Shown in pieces: positions 7,187 through 13,839 of a stretch of 26,164 nucleotides of DNA. Source of the stretch: a virus. The stretch covers positions 1 to 26,164 of the IMG/VR virus record IMGVR_UViG_3300042515_002010. One strand, 5' to 3'. The notes under the pieces were generated by a model. That model ran no database searches and had not been told where the DNA came from. It worked only from the letters and a program-made list of their open reading frames with translations. Positions within the stretch are counted from its first letter, which is position 1. Each line of letters starts with the position of its first letter. A program made the translations under genes and the position numbers.

Positions 7187-9538
7187 ATGGCTGCAGACGC
7201 TAAATCCAGACTCAAGGAAATTGTTGATTCCTATCTTGAAAAAGATGGTGGAATTGGCGTTGATACCGGCGTCGTAGCAGCACACCTGGCACAAATGAAA
7301 CTCTTTGGTATTCGCCAAGGGGTAGAATTTTTTCCTGCTCAGGACAACTTTGGTAATCAACGCAAAGATTTTATTGATCGCGTAGTTAAATACAATCAAA
7401 TTGATACAAGGCTTGATTCTATTTGGGATTACTTTTTGTGTGATGGTCAGGGTTTATTTTATATCCGCCCTACTACAAATAATTATCGTCTTTACTTTTT
7501 TAGAAAACACGAATATCGTACCTACTACAACGTAGACGGTGAACTCGATGAAGTTGTCATTATCTACAGTTATAAAGTTAAAAACGGTTTTGGCGTTAAT
7601 CAGGATATTCAACAAACTTCAATCACGGGGATGGATGGCCTTGGTACCCCAGGCCAAAAGAAATACATAAAATTATCGATTAAACGTAAAACCATTGAAG
7701 AGACTCATTCAGATGGTGAACTCTCTTTTGATCAGCCTGTTTCTGTGGTACCAGGCAAAACAAAAACTTATCGCAACACTCTTGGATTTATTCCTTGTGT
7801 AGAGATCTTTAACAACCCCAAAGGATTTTCTACTGAAGGTGTTGGTGAGTTTGATGCGCTTGCCAATCACATTGTTACGCATGACGAGATGATTCGTACG
7901 ATGCGAAAGAATGTTCAGTTCTTTGGCAACCCCACGCTTCTCTCGTCTCGGCCTAAAACCGACCTAATCGAGTCAGGTGGAGAAGGCGTGGTACAGCGTC
8001 CATCGATTGCTGCGAACTCAGGGTTTGCTAGCCCATCATCTCTTAGTCGTTCTATGTTTAAGGCTGATCCGATCAGCCGTGGAATGGACGGTCAGATTCG
8101 TGTTCCAAGAATTATTGCCAACCTAGAGCCGAATGATCGAGTTGGTTACATTGTTCCAGATGCGATCACAGGAGATCAAAACGCGTTTGCTCGTCAGTAT
8201 CGAGAGGAGATTCGTACAGCACTTGGTGGCGTTGACGAGTTGTCAATTTCCGCTGGTGTGACTGCAACTGAGTACAAGTCACTGTTTGGTCGTGTTGCTG
8301 CTACATCTAAGAAAAAAGCAAATTCTATTTATACTTACGGTATTTGCCGCTGTCTGGAACTAATCATTTTCCAAGAAGAACGTTTGTTCCGTGAGACACT
8401 TGCCGCCGCCGCAGGTTTAGAAAAACCTGTGGAACCAGATGACGATGCAGATGAAAGCATTGTTCAGATGTATAAAGAAGCTCTGGTTGGTTTTGAAGAT
8501 CGCATCAAGCAATTGATGATGGCTTGTGTGCGTACACAACAAATTCCACCTGGTGTTCTTGGTTTGATCCCTGATGGGGATTTAACTATTCAGTGGCGCT
8601 GGCTCGGACCAGTGTACGAAGATTCAACGCAAGATATTCTTAACAACTCGATTGTTGTTAGAAACTTGCAAGAATTAGGTGTTGATAGCATTGAAGCACT
8701 GAAATACCTCTTTCCGTCAAAAACGGATGAGGAACGGGCCGAGATGTTATCTGGGTTCCCGTTCAGGATGGTGGGTGAACTGCAGAATGCATATTCTTCG
8801 TTCGCACGCCTGGTGGGGGGCATGATGCAGACTCCTCATCCGCAATCACCGGATTTACCGATGGCTGCAGATCCACGATTGGATTTAACCCCATATCTGT
8901 ATCGAACTCTTGAAGCATTACAAAAGGAGATGAGTTATGCAGGACGCTACCGTCCAGTCGATCCCACAGACGAGCCAAGTACCGGCGGCAGTCGCTCCCA
9001 GCAGCTACGTGGCACCGGCTCCGTCCAGCCAACCGGTCAATTACCAGGTGGCACCACAGGCGTACCAGGTGGGTACCAGCTACCCCCAAGCGGTACCTCA
9101 GGCAGCCCCCAGTTACCAATCAGCCCCTACTCAGTACGCCCCCCAATCCCAACCGGAAGCACCCCAGGGCAATCCATGGGAATCGGCGTTCAACAAGGTG
9201 GTGAACCTGCTGAGCGCACCAGTCCAATCCCCGTTCCAGGGTCAACCCTCAGTACCGACTCCGCAGTACGCACCGGCGAACTTCGGTCAGACGTACCAAG
9301 CTACGCAACCATCGGCTCCGCAGACTTGGTCGCCCAACCAGGCATACTCGCCCAACTCTTCCCAAACCTCCTCGACAGTCTCCTTGGAACAGGTGGCCGA
9401 CCTGGTGGGAATGAGCCAGGAAAGTCGCCAGGTGATGGACGCGTTCGGAATCGAGACACCGGCAATTCTGAACAACTACGCCCTAAATCTGGAAGGGATG
9501 CTGGACAGCGCCGTCGCGTGGGGAAATCGCGCCGCTGA
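7187..9538 (+). CDS. Portal protein with a long overprinted C-terminal tail (783 aa)
   Basis: The portal is the dodecameric head vertex through which DNA enters and to which the tail joins. I assign it from its place between terminase and capsid, from its large size, and from its N-terminal portal-like block (FGIRQGVEFFPA; RLDSIWDYFLCDGQGLFYIRP; YYNVDGELDEVVIIYSY). The core, with helices and a Met/Gln-rich region, runs to about residue 590. The last 200 residues (Gly/Pro/Ser/Thr/Gln, low complexity) are read from DNA that also encodes the scaffold-like gene starting at 8937. Two readings are possible: the tail is a real disordered extension, or the original portal stop was lost and the frame simply runs on. 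No Shine-Dalgarno precedes the ATG, and a weak TTAAACTA / TAGTTAA hairpin overlaps it. Confidence 0.85.
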   Translation: MAADAKSRLKEIVDSYLEKDGGIGVDTGVVAAHLAQMKLFGIRQGVEFFPAQDNFGNQRKDFIDRVVKYNQIDTRLDSIWDYFLCDGQGLFYIRPTTNNYRLYFFRKHEYRTYYNVDGELDEVVIIYSYKVKNGFGVNQDIQQTSITGMDGLGTPGQKKYIKLSIKRKTIEETHSDGELSFDQPVSVVPGKTKTYRNTLGFIPCVEIFNNPKGFSTEGVGEFDALANHIVTHDEMIRTMRKNVQFFGNPTLLSSRPKTDLIESGGEGVVQRPSIAANSGFASPSSLSRSMFKADPISRGMDGQIRVPRIIANLEPNDRVGYIVPDAITGDQNAFARQYREEIRTALGGVDELSISAGVTATEYKSLFGRVAATSKKKANSIYTYGICRCLELIIFQEERLFRETLAAAAGLEKPVEPDDDADESIVQMYKEALVGFEDRIKQLMMACVRTQQIPPGVLGLIPDGDLTIQWRWLGPVYEDSTQDILNNSIVVRNLQELGVDSIEALKYLFPSKTDEERAEMLSGFPFRMVGELQNAYSSFARLVGGMMQTPHPQSPDLPMAADPRLDLTPYLYRTLEALQKEMSYAGRYRPVDPTDEPSTGGSRSQQLRGTGSVQPTGQLPGGTTGVPGGYQLPPSGTSGSPQLPISPYSVRPPIPTGSTPGQSMGIGVQQGGEPAERTSPIPVPGSTLSTDSAVRTGELRSDVPSYATIGSADLVAQPGILAQLFPNLLDSLLGTGGRPGGNEPGKSPGDGRVRNRDTGNSEQLRPKSGRDAGQRRRVGKSRR

Positions 9539-9902
9539 TACCATCAAGGGTTACGCTGAGTTTGCCGTTAATGAGCACCAGGAGAACCTGGCTTATAACG
9601 AAATCCTGACCAACCCCGATGTTCTTAGTGATTACACGCTGAAGTTCTTTGGTCCTGAAGGTCCGTACCCTGTGTACGAAAGTGAGCAGCAACTCGAAAC
9701 TCCTGGTTATCGCACTGCTCCTGTTGATCCTCAGTACGGTGGTCAGTTCCCTGCTCCTCCTGCTGCAGCCGCTCCTCAGCAACCTGAAAACTTCTGGGGC
9801 TCTTTTAACGAGATGATGGCTCGTGACCCCCAGAATGCCTGGCGCGTCATTAACCAAGCTCAGCCTCAAGTCCTGGCAAACAAACTGTTTGTGATGGAGT
9901 GA
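8937..9902 (+). CDS. Scaffold-like head assembly protein, overlapping the portal tail (321 aa)
   Basis: The start is well supported: AAGGAG lies 7 nt before the ATG at 8937, inside the portal gene. The first 145 residues are Pro/Gln/Ala/Ser/Tyr-rich and probably disordered; the C-terminal half is helical (VSLEQVADLVGMSQES onward, ending with AWRVINQAQPQVLANKLF). A Pro/Gln-rich, partly helical protein between portal and major capsid is what a scaffold or internal head protein looks like; no direct motif confirms it. It shares 602 nt with the portal frame. In the shared part about one codon in nine ends in T; after the portal stop it is roughly two in five (hand counts). Confidence 0.8.
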   Translation: MQDATVQSIPQTSQVPAAVAPSSYVAPAPSSQPVNYQVAPQAYQVGTSYPQAVPQAAPSYQSAPTQYAPQSQPEAPQGNPWESAFNKVVNLLSAPVQSPFQGQPSVPTPQYAPANFGQTYQATQPSAPQTWSPNQAYSPNSSQTSSTVSLEQVADLVGMSQESRQVMDAFGIETPAILNNYALNLEGMLDSAVAWGNRAADTIKGYAEFAVNEHQENLAYNEILTNPDVLSDYTLKFFGPEGPYPVYESEQQLETPGYRTAPVDPQYGGQFPAPPAAAAPQQPENFWGSFNEMMARDPQNAWRVINQAQPQVLANKLFVME

Positions 9903-9906
9903 GGCC

Positions 9907-10395
9907 ATGAGAGCCGCTCTTAAATATGGTATCCCCGCTGCCGCTGGTTTAGCTACCGGCGGCTACGCCCTTTCTCAAGGTGAAGATCCAGGTTCAGCAG
10001 TTCTCGCTGGACTTGGTGGAGCTGCTGGTGGTTACGCAGGTTTACTTGGTGCTCGCGGTCTTGCTGGCAAGTATATGCCACAAGAGATGCAAGAAATGCT
10101 CCTTAACGCTGCGGTAAAAAACCGTGAAGGTGGTAAACGTCAAGCTGTTCTTTTGAACGCTGCAGAAGCAGCAGGTAATGTAAATACCCGCAATCTTGGT
10201 AAAGGTATCGCCGCAGGTCTTGTTCCTGCCTCTACACTTGCAGCTGGCTTGGGTGGTGTTGCTCTTGGTGCTATCCCAGCTTCAATGGGTGTCCCAGGAT
10301 TCCAACAAAATACAATCTCTGATCCTGAGCGAGCTACTTCTAGTAACACGCCATCGGCCCGGAGTTATACTCCTACGCTTAAATATCTTGGTTGA
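9907..10395 (+). CDS. Glycine-zipper hydrophobic protein (162 aa)
   Basis: Two small-residue hydrophobic regions are visible: about residues 8-52 (PAAAGLATGGYALS; AVLAGLGGAAGGYAGLLGARG) and about 98-125 (GIAAGLVPASTLAAGLGGVALGAIP). They look like glycine-zipper membrane-active helices and resemble the partial gene at the window start. A basic helical linker joins them, and the C-terminus is polar. The ATG is 4 nt after the scaffold-like stop. Directly upstream of the capsid gene; an internal head or ejection protein is possible. Its stop codon lies in a perfect palindrome. Confidence 0.75.
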   Translation: MRAALKYGIPAAAGLATGGYALSQGEDPGSAVLAGLGGAAGGYAGLLGARGLAGKYMPQEMQEMLLNAAVKNREGGKRQAVLLNAAEAAGNVNTRNLGKGIAAGLVPASTLAAGLGGVALGAIPASMGVPGFQQNTISDPERATSSNTPSARSYTPTLKYLG

Positions 10396-10416
10396 TAAAT
10401 TATCAACTGCTATACT
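10388..10416 (+). promoter_or_regulatory. Candidate capsid-gene promoter with overlapping palindrome
   Basis: TTGGTT (10388-10393) and TATACT (10411-10416) are 17 nt apart, a plausible sigma-70-like promoter about 70 nt before the capsid start. Between them lies a perfect 17-nt palindrome, GTTGATAA-a-TTATCAAC (10391-10407), which overlaps the -35 and the preceding stop codon, so it could be a repressor site. Confidence 0.4.
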
Positions 10417-10486
10417 TTTTTTAGATGAGGTCAAAGACCGAATCTTTCACCTGATAAAAAGTCCTACCTTTGGAGGATAAATAAAC

Positions 10487-10495
10487 GTGTTTCTT
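10487..10495 (+). CDS. Major capsid protein, exon 1 (start codon and two more codons)
   Basis: A strong Shine-Dalgarno (GGAGG, 10472-10476) is followed 10 nt later by GTG TTT CTT GAT AGC TAG. The frame dies after five codons, but exactly where the group I intron should begin. Splicing these codons to 11319 gives MFL-ENDFPKILGAELY in frame. Ending exon 1 at 10495 fits a U-G pair with the internal guide GAGCAA at 11113-11118 (one mismatch). Ending at 10498 (MFLD) is the main alternative. Confidence 0.55.
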
Positions 10496-11318
10496 GATAG
10501 CTAGTTCAGATCCTGGTAGGTATTACCTTTAATGATTTGGTAAATAGCTACATGGCCACAGTTAAACTTTTCAGCAATCTTTCTATAAGAAAGTCCCGCT
10601 TCTTTTAAGGTTTTAATTCTGGCCACATCGTCTGAAGAAAACTTTCTCAAAGAATTCTTCGGCTTTCCTTTACTGGCAAAACCATTGTTCTTGTAACAAC
10701 CCGTTTTCCAGGCTCTTGTTAAATTTTCTTGTTTGGTAACAATTTCAAGATTTTCAATTTTATTGTTTCTCTTGTTGTTGTCAATGTGGTCTACTTGAAG
10801 GGAAAAGTTATTTGTTCCATGAGAACGAAGATCTAATCCTAAAAAAGCCACTGCCATCAAAACATGAAGATGAAAACGTTTTCTTTTTCCATTAACAAGA
10901 ACTGAAATACGATCATAAGAACTGGTTGAACTGATGGGAACCCTTTTAAAATATTCTTGATTATCAGGATCAAGACGTTTTTCAAAAGCCTCTCCATCTT
11001 TAGTTAAGTAAAGATTACCAAATCCAGGTACAAGTTTTGGTTCCATGTTGTTTATGAACAGGTTTCCAGGCTTACTATACCTCAACTGAACGCTCAACGT
11101 TGTCACCTCATCGAGCAATTGGTGAGTGCAAACCGGATGAATTCAGGGAAGCCCTAACGTAAAGACGAGGGTAATCCTGAGCCAAGCCAATCAAGCGTGA
11201 TTGGAAGGCGCAGAGACTACTGGGGGTAACACGCTCTTGTTACGTAATACCAGATTTAGCGTCCGGCATCCCACAGGGATGAAGAGATAGTCCACCCCTC
11301 TAAGAAACTAGAGACCAG
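10496..11318 (+). ncRNA. Group I intron (IA-type) interrupting the major capsid gene
   Basis: This self-splicing RNA has all core elements in order. P is 11140-11150 and Q is 11173-11188 (P4 = TCAGG/CCTGA; P5 = CCCT/AGGG; P6 = CCAATC/GATTGG). R is GCAGAGACTA at 11210-11219 and S is 11282-11293 (P7 = GACTA/TAGTC). P3 pairs 11133-11139 with 11260-11266, P8 is the perfect hairpin CATCCC-aca-GGGATG (11267-11281), and P9 is CTCTA/TAGAG (11298-11313). An extra hairpin between P7 and P3' (GTAAC/GTTAC) suggests subgroup IA. The terminal G is most likely 11318. The 5' boundary is uncertain by about 3 nt. About 600 nt of peripheral sequence between P1 strands is taken up by an antisense endonuclease gene. 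Confidence 0.9.
10501..11046 (-). CDS. HNH homing endonuclease, antisense within the group I intron (181 aa)
   Basis: The product has an N-terminal block typical of phage HNH proteins (GNLYLTKDGEAF; a basic KRKRFHLHVLMAVAFLG), then the HNH core (VDHIDNNKRNNKIENLEIVT, with the catalytic His and Asn residues), then a C-terminal helix-turn-helix (LSYRKIAEKFNCGHVAIYQII) for DNA contact. The frame could extend to 11118, but I choose ATG 11046: residues before it are not family-like, and a TATAGT box (11079-11074, minus strand) lies 27 nt upstream, so the gene may have its own promoter. Its stop is only a few nt from the intron's 5' splice site. Homing endonucleases usually lie in the sense direction of their phage introns, so this orientation is odd. 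Confidence 0.85.
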   Translation of the reverse strand: MEPKLVPGFGNLYLTKDGEAFEKRLDPDNQEYFKRVPISSTSSYDRISVLVNGKRKRFHLHVLMAVAFLGLDLRSHGTNNFSLQVDHIDNNKRNNKIENLEIVTKQENLTRAWKTGCYKNNGFASKGKPKNSLRKFSSDDVARIKTLKEAGLSYRKIAEKFNCGHVAIYQIIKGNTYQDLN

Positions 11319-12473
11319 GAGAACGACTTCCCTAAGATTCTGGGTGCTGAGCTGTATCGCCCTCACCCTGCCTATATCTGTGAGATGGCCGTAGAGCCCG
11401 TGGTTGTCCACGACTTTACTCGCCAACCCGGTCAAACCGTTCAACTTGATCGCTATAAGTTCTGGGGTAACCCTGGGACCAAGGACAGCCGTGCTCGCGT
11501 GGCTGACCAAACGATCGGTACCGCTAACAGCCGTAACATCACCAAGGAAAAAGTCCTGGTGGTGCTTAACGAATACACCGGTCCTGCTGATCCTGGCGAT
11601 CCGACCCAGCCTTCGACCTTTAAGATTGCTCGCGAAACCCTGATTACCGCTCAGCGCCTTCTGCTGGACACCGGTAATCTCAACATGTTCCACCAGTCGA
11701 TCGGTAGCCTCACCCTGCTGGATGACTATCGTCGTTGGCGTGACCGCGTCTTCATTGACGAACTGTCCAAAGCAGAAGCCAATGGTGCCGCTTCTAGCAC
11801 CCAAGGTGGTTACTACTTCCCTGGTGGTAAGACCAAGAACTCTTCTGGTCAAGTTACCTACACTGCTACTGAGTACACTGCTGACCTGCAGCAATTCTCG
11901 GTTCGCACTGACCTGCTGAATGTTGTTAAGGACCTGCGTAAGCGCAACGTTCCTACCTTCGCTGACGGTCTGTATCGCTGCATTTGCGATCCCGTGTTCA
12001 TGATGCACCTGCGTCGTGACCCCGACTTCCGTGAGATTGCTCGTTACTCCGGTAATCCTGGTCAAGGCATGTACATGGGTAACCCCATGATGCCCAACAA
12101 CGCTAGCTTCTACATGGGTCCCCAAGCTGGTCAGGGTTATTTCCTGGCTGGTGAACCTGTTATGCCGACTGGTGTTCAGTTTGAAGGTGTGAAGTTCTTC
12201 GAATCGACCAACTTCCCCAACAAGCAAATCTCGGCTAGCTTTGCTACTCCCGCTTCTTACTCCAACCAAGACGTTGCTCAGGGCTTCTTCTTCGGTCCTC
12301 AGGCCGTTGGTGTTGGTATCGGTGGTCCGAACGCTCAGGTGCTCATCAATAACAACGATGACTTCAGCCGTTTCATCATCTTGATTTGGCAACTGTACGC
12401 TGGTTTTGAAGTGCTGAACAAAGACTTCATCACGACTGCTTACAGCTTTGTCTCTGACGACGGCACTGTCTGA
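11319..12473 (+). CDS. Major capsid protein, exon 2 (384 codons)
   Basis: The reading frame is open upstream of the first ATG (11385) back to a TAA inside the intron, and that extra sequence (ENDFPKILGAELYRPHPAYICE) is clearly protein-like, so translation must begin in exon 1 rather than at 11385, which also lacks a Shine-Dalgarno. I call it the major capsid protein from its position after portal and scaffold-like genes, its length (about 387 residues when spliced), and its strongly biased, C/T-ending codons, typical of the most expressed phage gene. I see no resemblance to T4 gp23 that I could defend. The C-terminus (FEVLNKDFITTAYSFV) is intact. A strong Shine-Dalgarno gene follows. Confidence 0.85.
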   Translation, partial: ENDFPKILGAELYRPHPAYICEMAVEPVVVHDFTRQPGQTVQLDRYKFWGNPGTKDSRARVADQTIGTANSRNITKEKVLVVLNEYTGPADPGDPTQPSTFKIARETLITAQRLLLDTGNLNMFHQSIGSLTLLDDYRRWRDRVFIDELSKAEANGAASSTQGGYYFPGGKTKNSSGQVTYTATEYTADLQQFSVRTDLLNVVKDLRKRNVPTFADGLYRCICDPVFMMHLRRDPDFREIARYSGNPGQGMYMGNPMMPNNASFYMGPQAGQGYFLAGEPVMPTGVQFEGVKFFESTNFPNKQISASFATPASYSNQDVAQGFFFGPQAVGVGIGGPNAQVLINNNDDFSRFIILIWQLYAGFEVLNKDFITTAYSFVSDDGTV

Positions 12474-12506
12474 TCTATAACGTAAACATACACAAAGGAG
12501 AAATAA

Positions 12507-13304
12507 ATGTCCTACCTTTCGTCTAAAAAAATCTACCCCGGCAACTGGGCAGAGCCTCTTAACGGTTGGTACAAGAATATTGATACCGATTACAGCGGTA
12601 CTAACGACGGTTCAGAAGCAGGCCCTACTTCGGTTCTTGCTATCCCTGGCTATCGTTACTTCCAGCAGCGCGGTTACGTTGCTGTTACCAACACCTCTGG
12701 TGATGGCGCCGTTGCTTCTGGTAGCGTTATTGTTCCTTCCCCTTATCGTCAAGACGACACCCGTACTGACATCACCGGTATGGTGATCAGTGGTTCTTCC
12801 ACTTATCCCATCTACGTGTATCGCACTGCGATGTCGGTTGCTTCGGGTTGGGGTGATGGTCGCGTTGCTTCCGGTGTTTATACCACCACTGGTCGCGTGA
12901 TCTCGTTCGCTACTGGTCTTGTTTCCAGCGCAGCTTCTGGTGAAGGTGTGGCCCAGGTCAACCTGTCGTCCACCGTTTCCGGTAGTCAAGAAGGCGAAGT
13001 CTTCTTTGCCGCTGGTACTGCTGCTGTTTCTGCTGTGCCTGTGCCTGTGGTTAGCGGTGCTGTTGGTCTTACCGATGGTAACGTCTACAAGCCTCACACT
13101 GCTGCTGCTACTTACAGCGTTTTCACTCGCGCCGCTTCTACCACCACCTCTGGTACGGCTCCTGGCTGGTACATCTCTGCCGCTGACAAAGCTGCCGGTC
13201 GTACTGGTTACTTCGTGGTTGAAGTTTGCTACATCCAGCCGGATGAAGCTCCTGGTTACAACGATATCGAGTCCTATCTCGTCAACCGTATTGTGAGTAA
13301 CTGA
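12507..13304 (+). CDS. Probable abundant virion protein, capsid decoration candidate (265 aa)
   Basis: AAAGGAG lies 7 nt before the ATG, one of the best Shine-Dalgarno sites in the window, and codon use matches the capsid gene, so high expression is likely. The product is rich in Ser, Thr, Gly, Val and Ala with alternating hydrophobic residues, suggesting beta-structure. Blocks include YPGNWAEPLNGWYKN at the start and GYFVVEVCYIQPDEAPGYND near the end. Directly after the capsid gene, a decoration, cement or second capsid protein is the best guess. No motif identifies it directly. Confidence 0.75.
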   Translation: MSYLSSKKIYPGNWAEPLNGWYKNIDTDYSGTNDGSEAGPTSVLAIPGYRYFQQRGYVAVTNTSGDGAVASGSVIVPSPYRQDDTRTDITGMVISGSSTYPIYVYRTAMSVASGWGDGRVASGVYTTTGRVISFATGLVSSAASGEGVAQVNLSSTVSGSQEGEVFFAAGTAAVSAVPVPVVSGAVGLTDGNVYKPHTAAATYSVFTRAASTTTSGTAPGWYISAADKAAGRTGYFVVEVCYIQPDEAPGYNDIESYLVNRIVSN

Positions 13305-13311
13305 GTTAAAC

Positions 13312-13337
13312 TAGGACCAGGTATTTTCTTGGTCCTA
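13312..13337 (+). promoter_or_regulatory. Perfect stem-loop covering the start of the helix-hairpin-helix gene
   Basis: TAGGACCA (13312-13319) pairs perfectly with TGGTCCTA (13330-13337) around a 10-nt loop. The last A is the first base of the next ATG, and no Shine-Dalgarno is present. With no T-run it is not a standard terminator. It could limit translation, protect the mRNA end or be a processing site. GTTAAACTA just before and inside the stem includes a -10-like TAAACT. Confidence 0.45.
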
Positions 13338-13768
13338 TGTCTGTTGCCGCAGAACTGCTCCTGCATCGTCATAAAAAAACCGGTGCTCGAGTTCGAATCA
13401 TTAGTGAGTGGGATGAAGGCGATTGGTTCATGGTTGAAGATCAGGACGGTCGCCTTTACACCGCTTACAAAACTGAACTTGAACCCGACGAGTCTGCAAC
13501 TAAAAAAGTTAAGACTTTGCAGGTGAAAGATAAAGCGGCAAACGAAGAACCTCGCAATTTCCCCCCTGATACACGTCTTAACATTAACGGTGCTACTGCA
13601 CAGATGATTGCAGACCACATCAAAGGAATTGGTTTGAAGACTGCTCGAGAAATCAAGGACCTTCAGTTGTCCCTGTCTGGTGAAAGATTTAACAACCTCG
13701 AGCAGTTACGCCAAATCAAAAGAGTTGATTGGGATTCTGTATTCGCCGCAGACCTGGTACGTGTATAA
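13337..13768 (+). CDS. ComEA-like helix-hairpin-helix protein (143 aa)
   Basis: The C-terminal 60 residues follow the double helix-hairpin-helix pattern of ComEA-type DNA-binding domains: LNINGATAQMIADHIKGIG, KTAREIKDL, then F-N-N-L-E-Q-L-R-Q-I-K-R-V. The N-terminal 50 residues look like a small beta-barrel (GARVRIISEWDEGDWFMVED, then DGRLYTAY), perhaps SH3-like. ComEA-like domains bind the double-stranded DNA backbone without sequence preference. After the capsid genes, a head-tail connector or DNA-retaining protein is a reasonable inference, but it could also act on host or replicating DNA. A clear terminator follows 22 nt after the stop. Confidence 0.75.
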   Translation: MSVAAELLLHRHKKTGARVRIISEWDEGDWFMVEDQDGRLYTAYKTELEPDESATKKVKTLQVKDKAANEEPRNFPPDTRLNINGATAQMIADHIKGIGLKTAREIKDLQLSLSGERFNNLEQLRQIKRVDWDSVFAADLVRV

Positions 13769-13789
13769 CTAACATCTTCAATTACAAGC

Positions 13790-13813
13790 CCCCTGAGTAA
13801 TCAGGGGTTTTTT
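13790..13813 (+). terminator. Rho-independent terminator
   Basis: CCCCTGA (13790-13796), loop GTAA, TCAGGGG (13801-13807), then six T residues. It is a textbook terminator, 22 nt after the helix-hairpin-helix gene, and closes the capsid transcription unit. Confidence 0.9.
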
Positions 13814-13839
13814 AGTTTTAAAATAAAAAGAAAAGAATA

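Noticed and set aside
8763-9119. 118-codon minus-strand frame over the portal/scaffold overlap
   Set aside because: A third frame open in GC-rich sequence; no start signal and no protein-like pattern. The two + strand frames explain the region.
11047-11118. Longer start (11118) for the antisense HNH gene
   Set aside because: The extra 24 residues are read from the intron's guide/peripheral pairing region, do not look like the family, and a TATAGT box lies within them.
11256-12392. 378-codon open frame on the minus strand opposite the capsid gene
   Set aside because: It is a mirror of the strongly biased capsid codons (few T/A third-position patterns that make antisense stops). The product is Val/Thr/Ser/Gly-rich with no fold-like pattern, and it reads into intron core RNA.
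12612-13097. 161-codon minus-strand frame opposite the 12507 gene
   Set aside because: Same antisense artefact of codon bias; the product is Thr/Ser/Arg/His-rich and meaningless, with no start signal.
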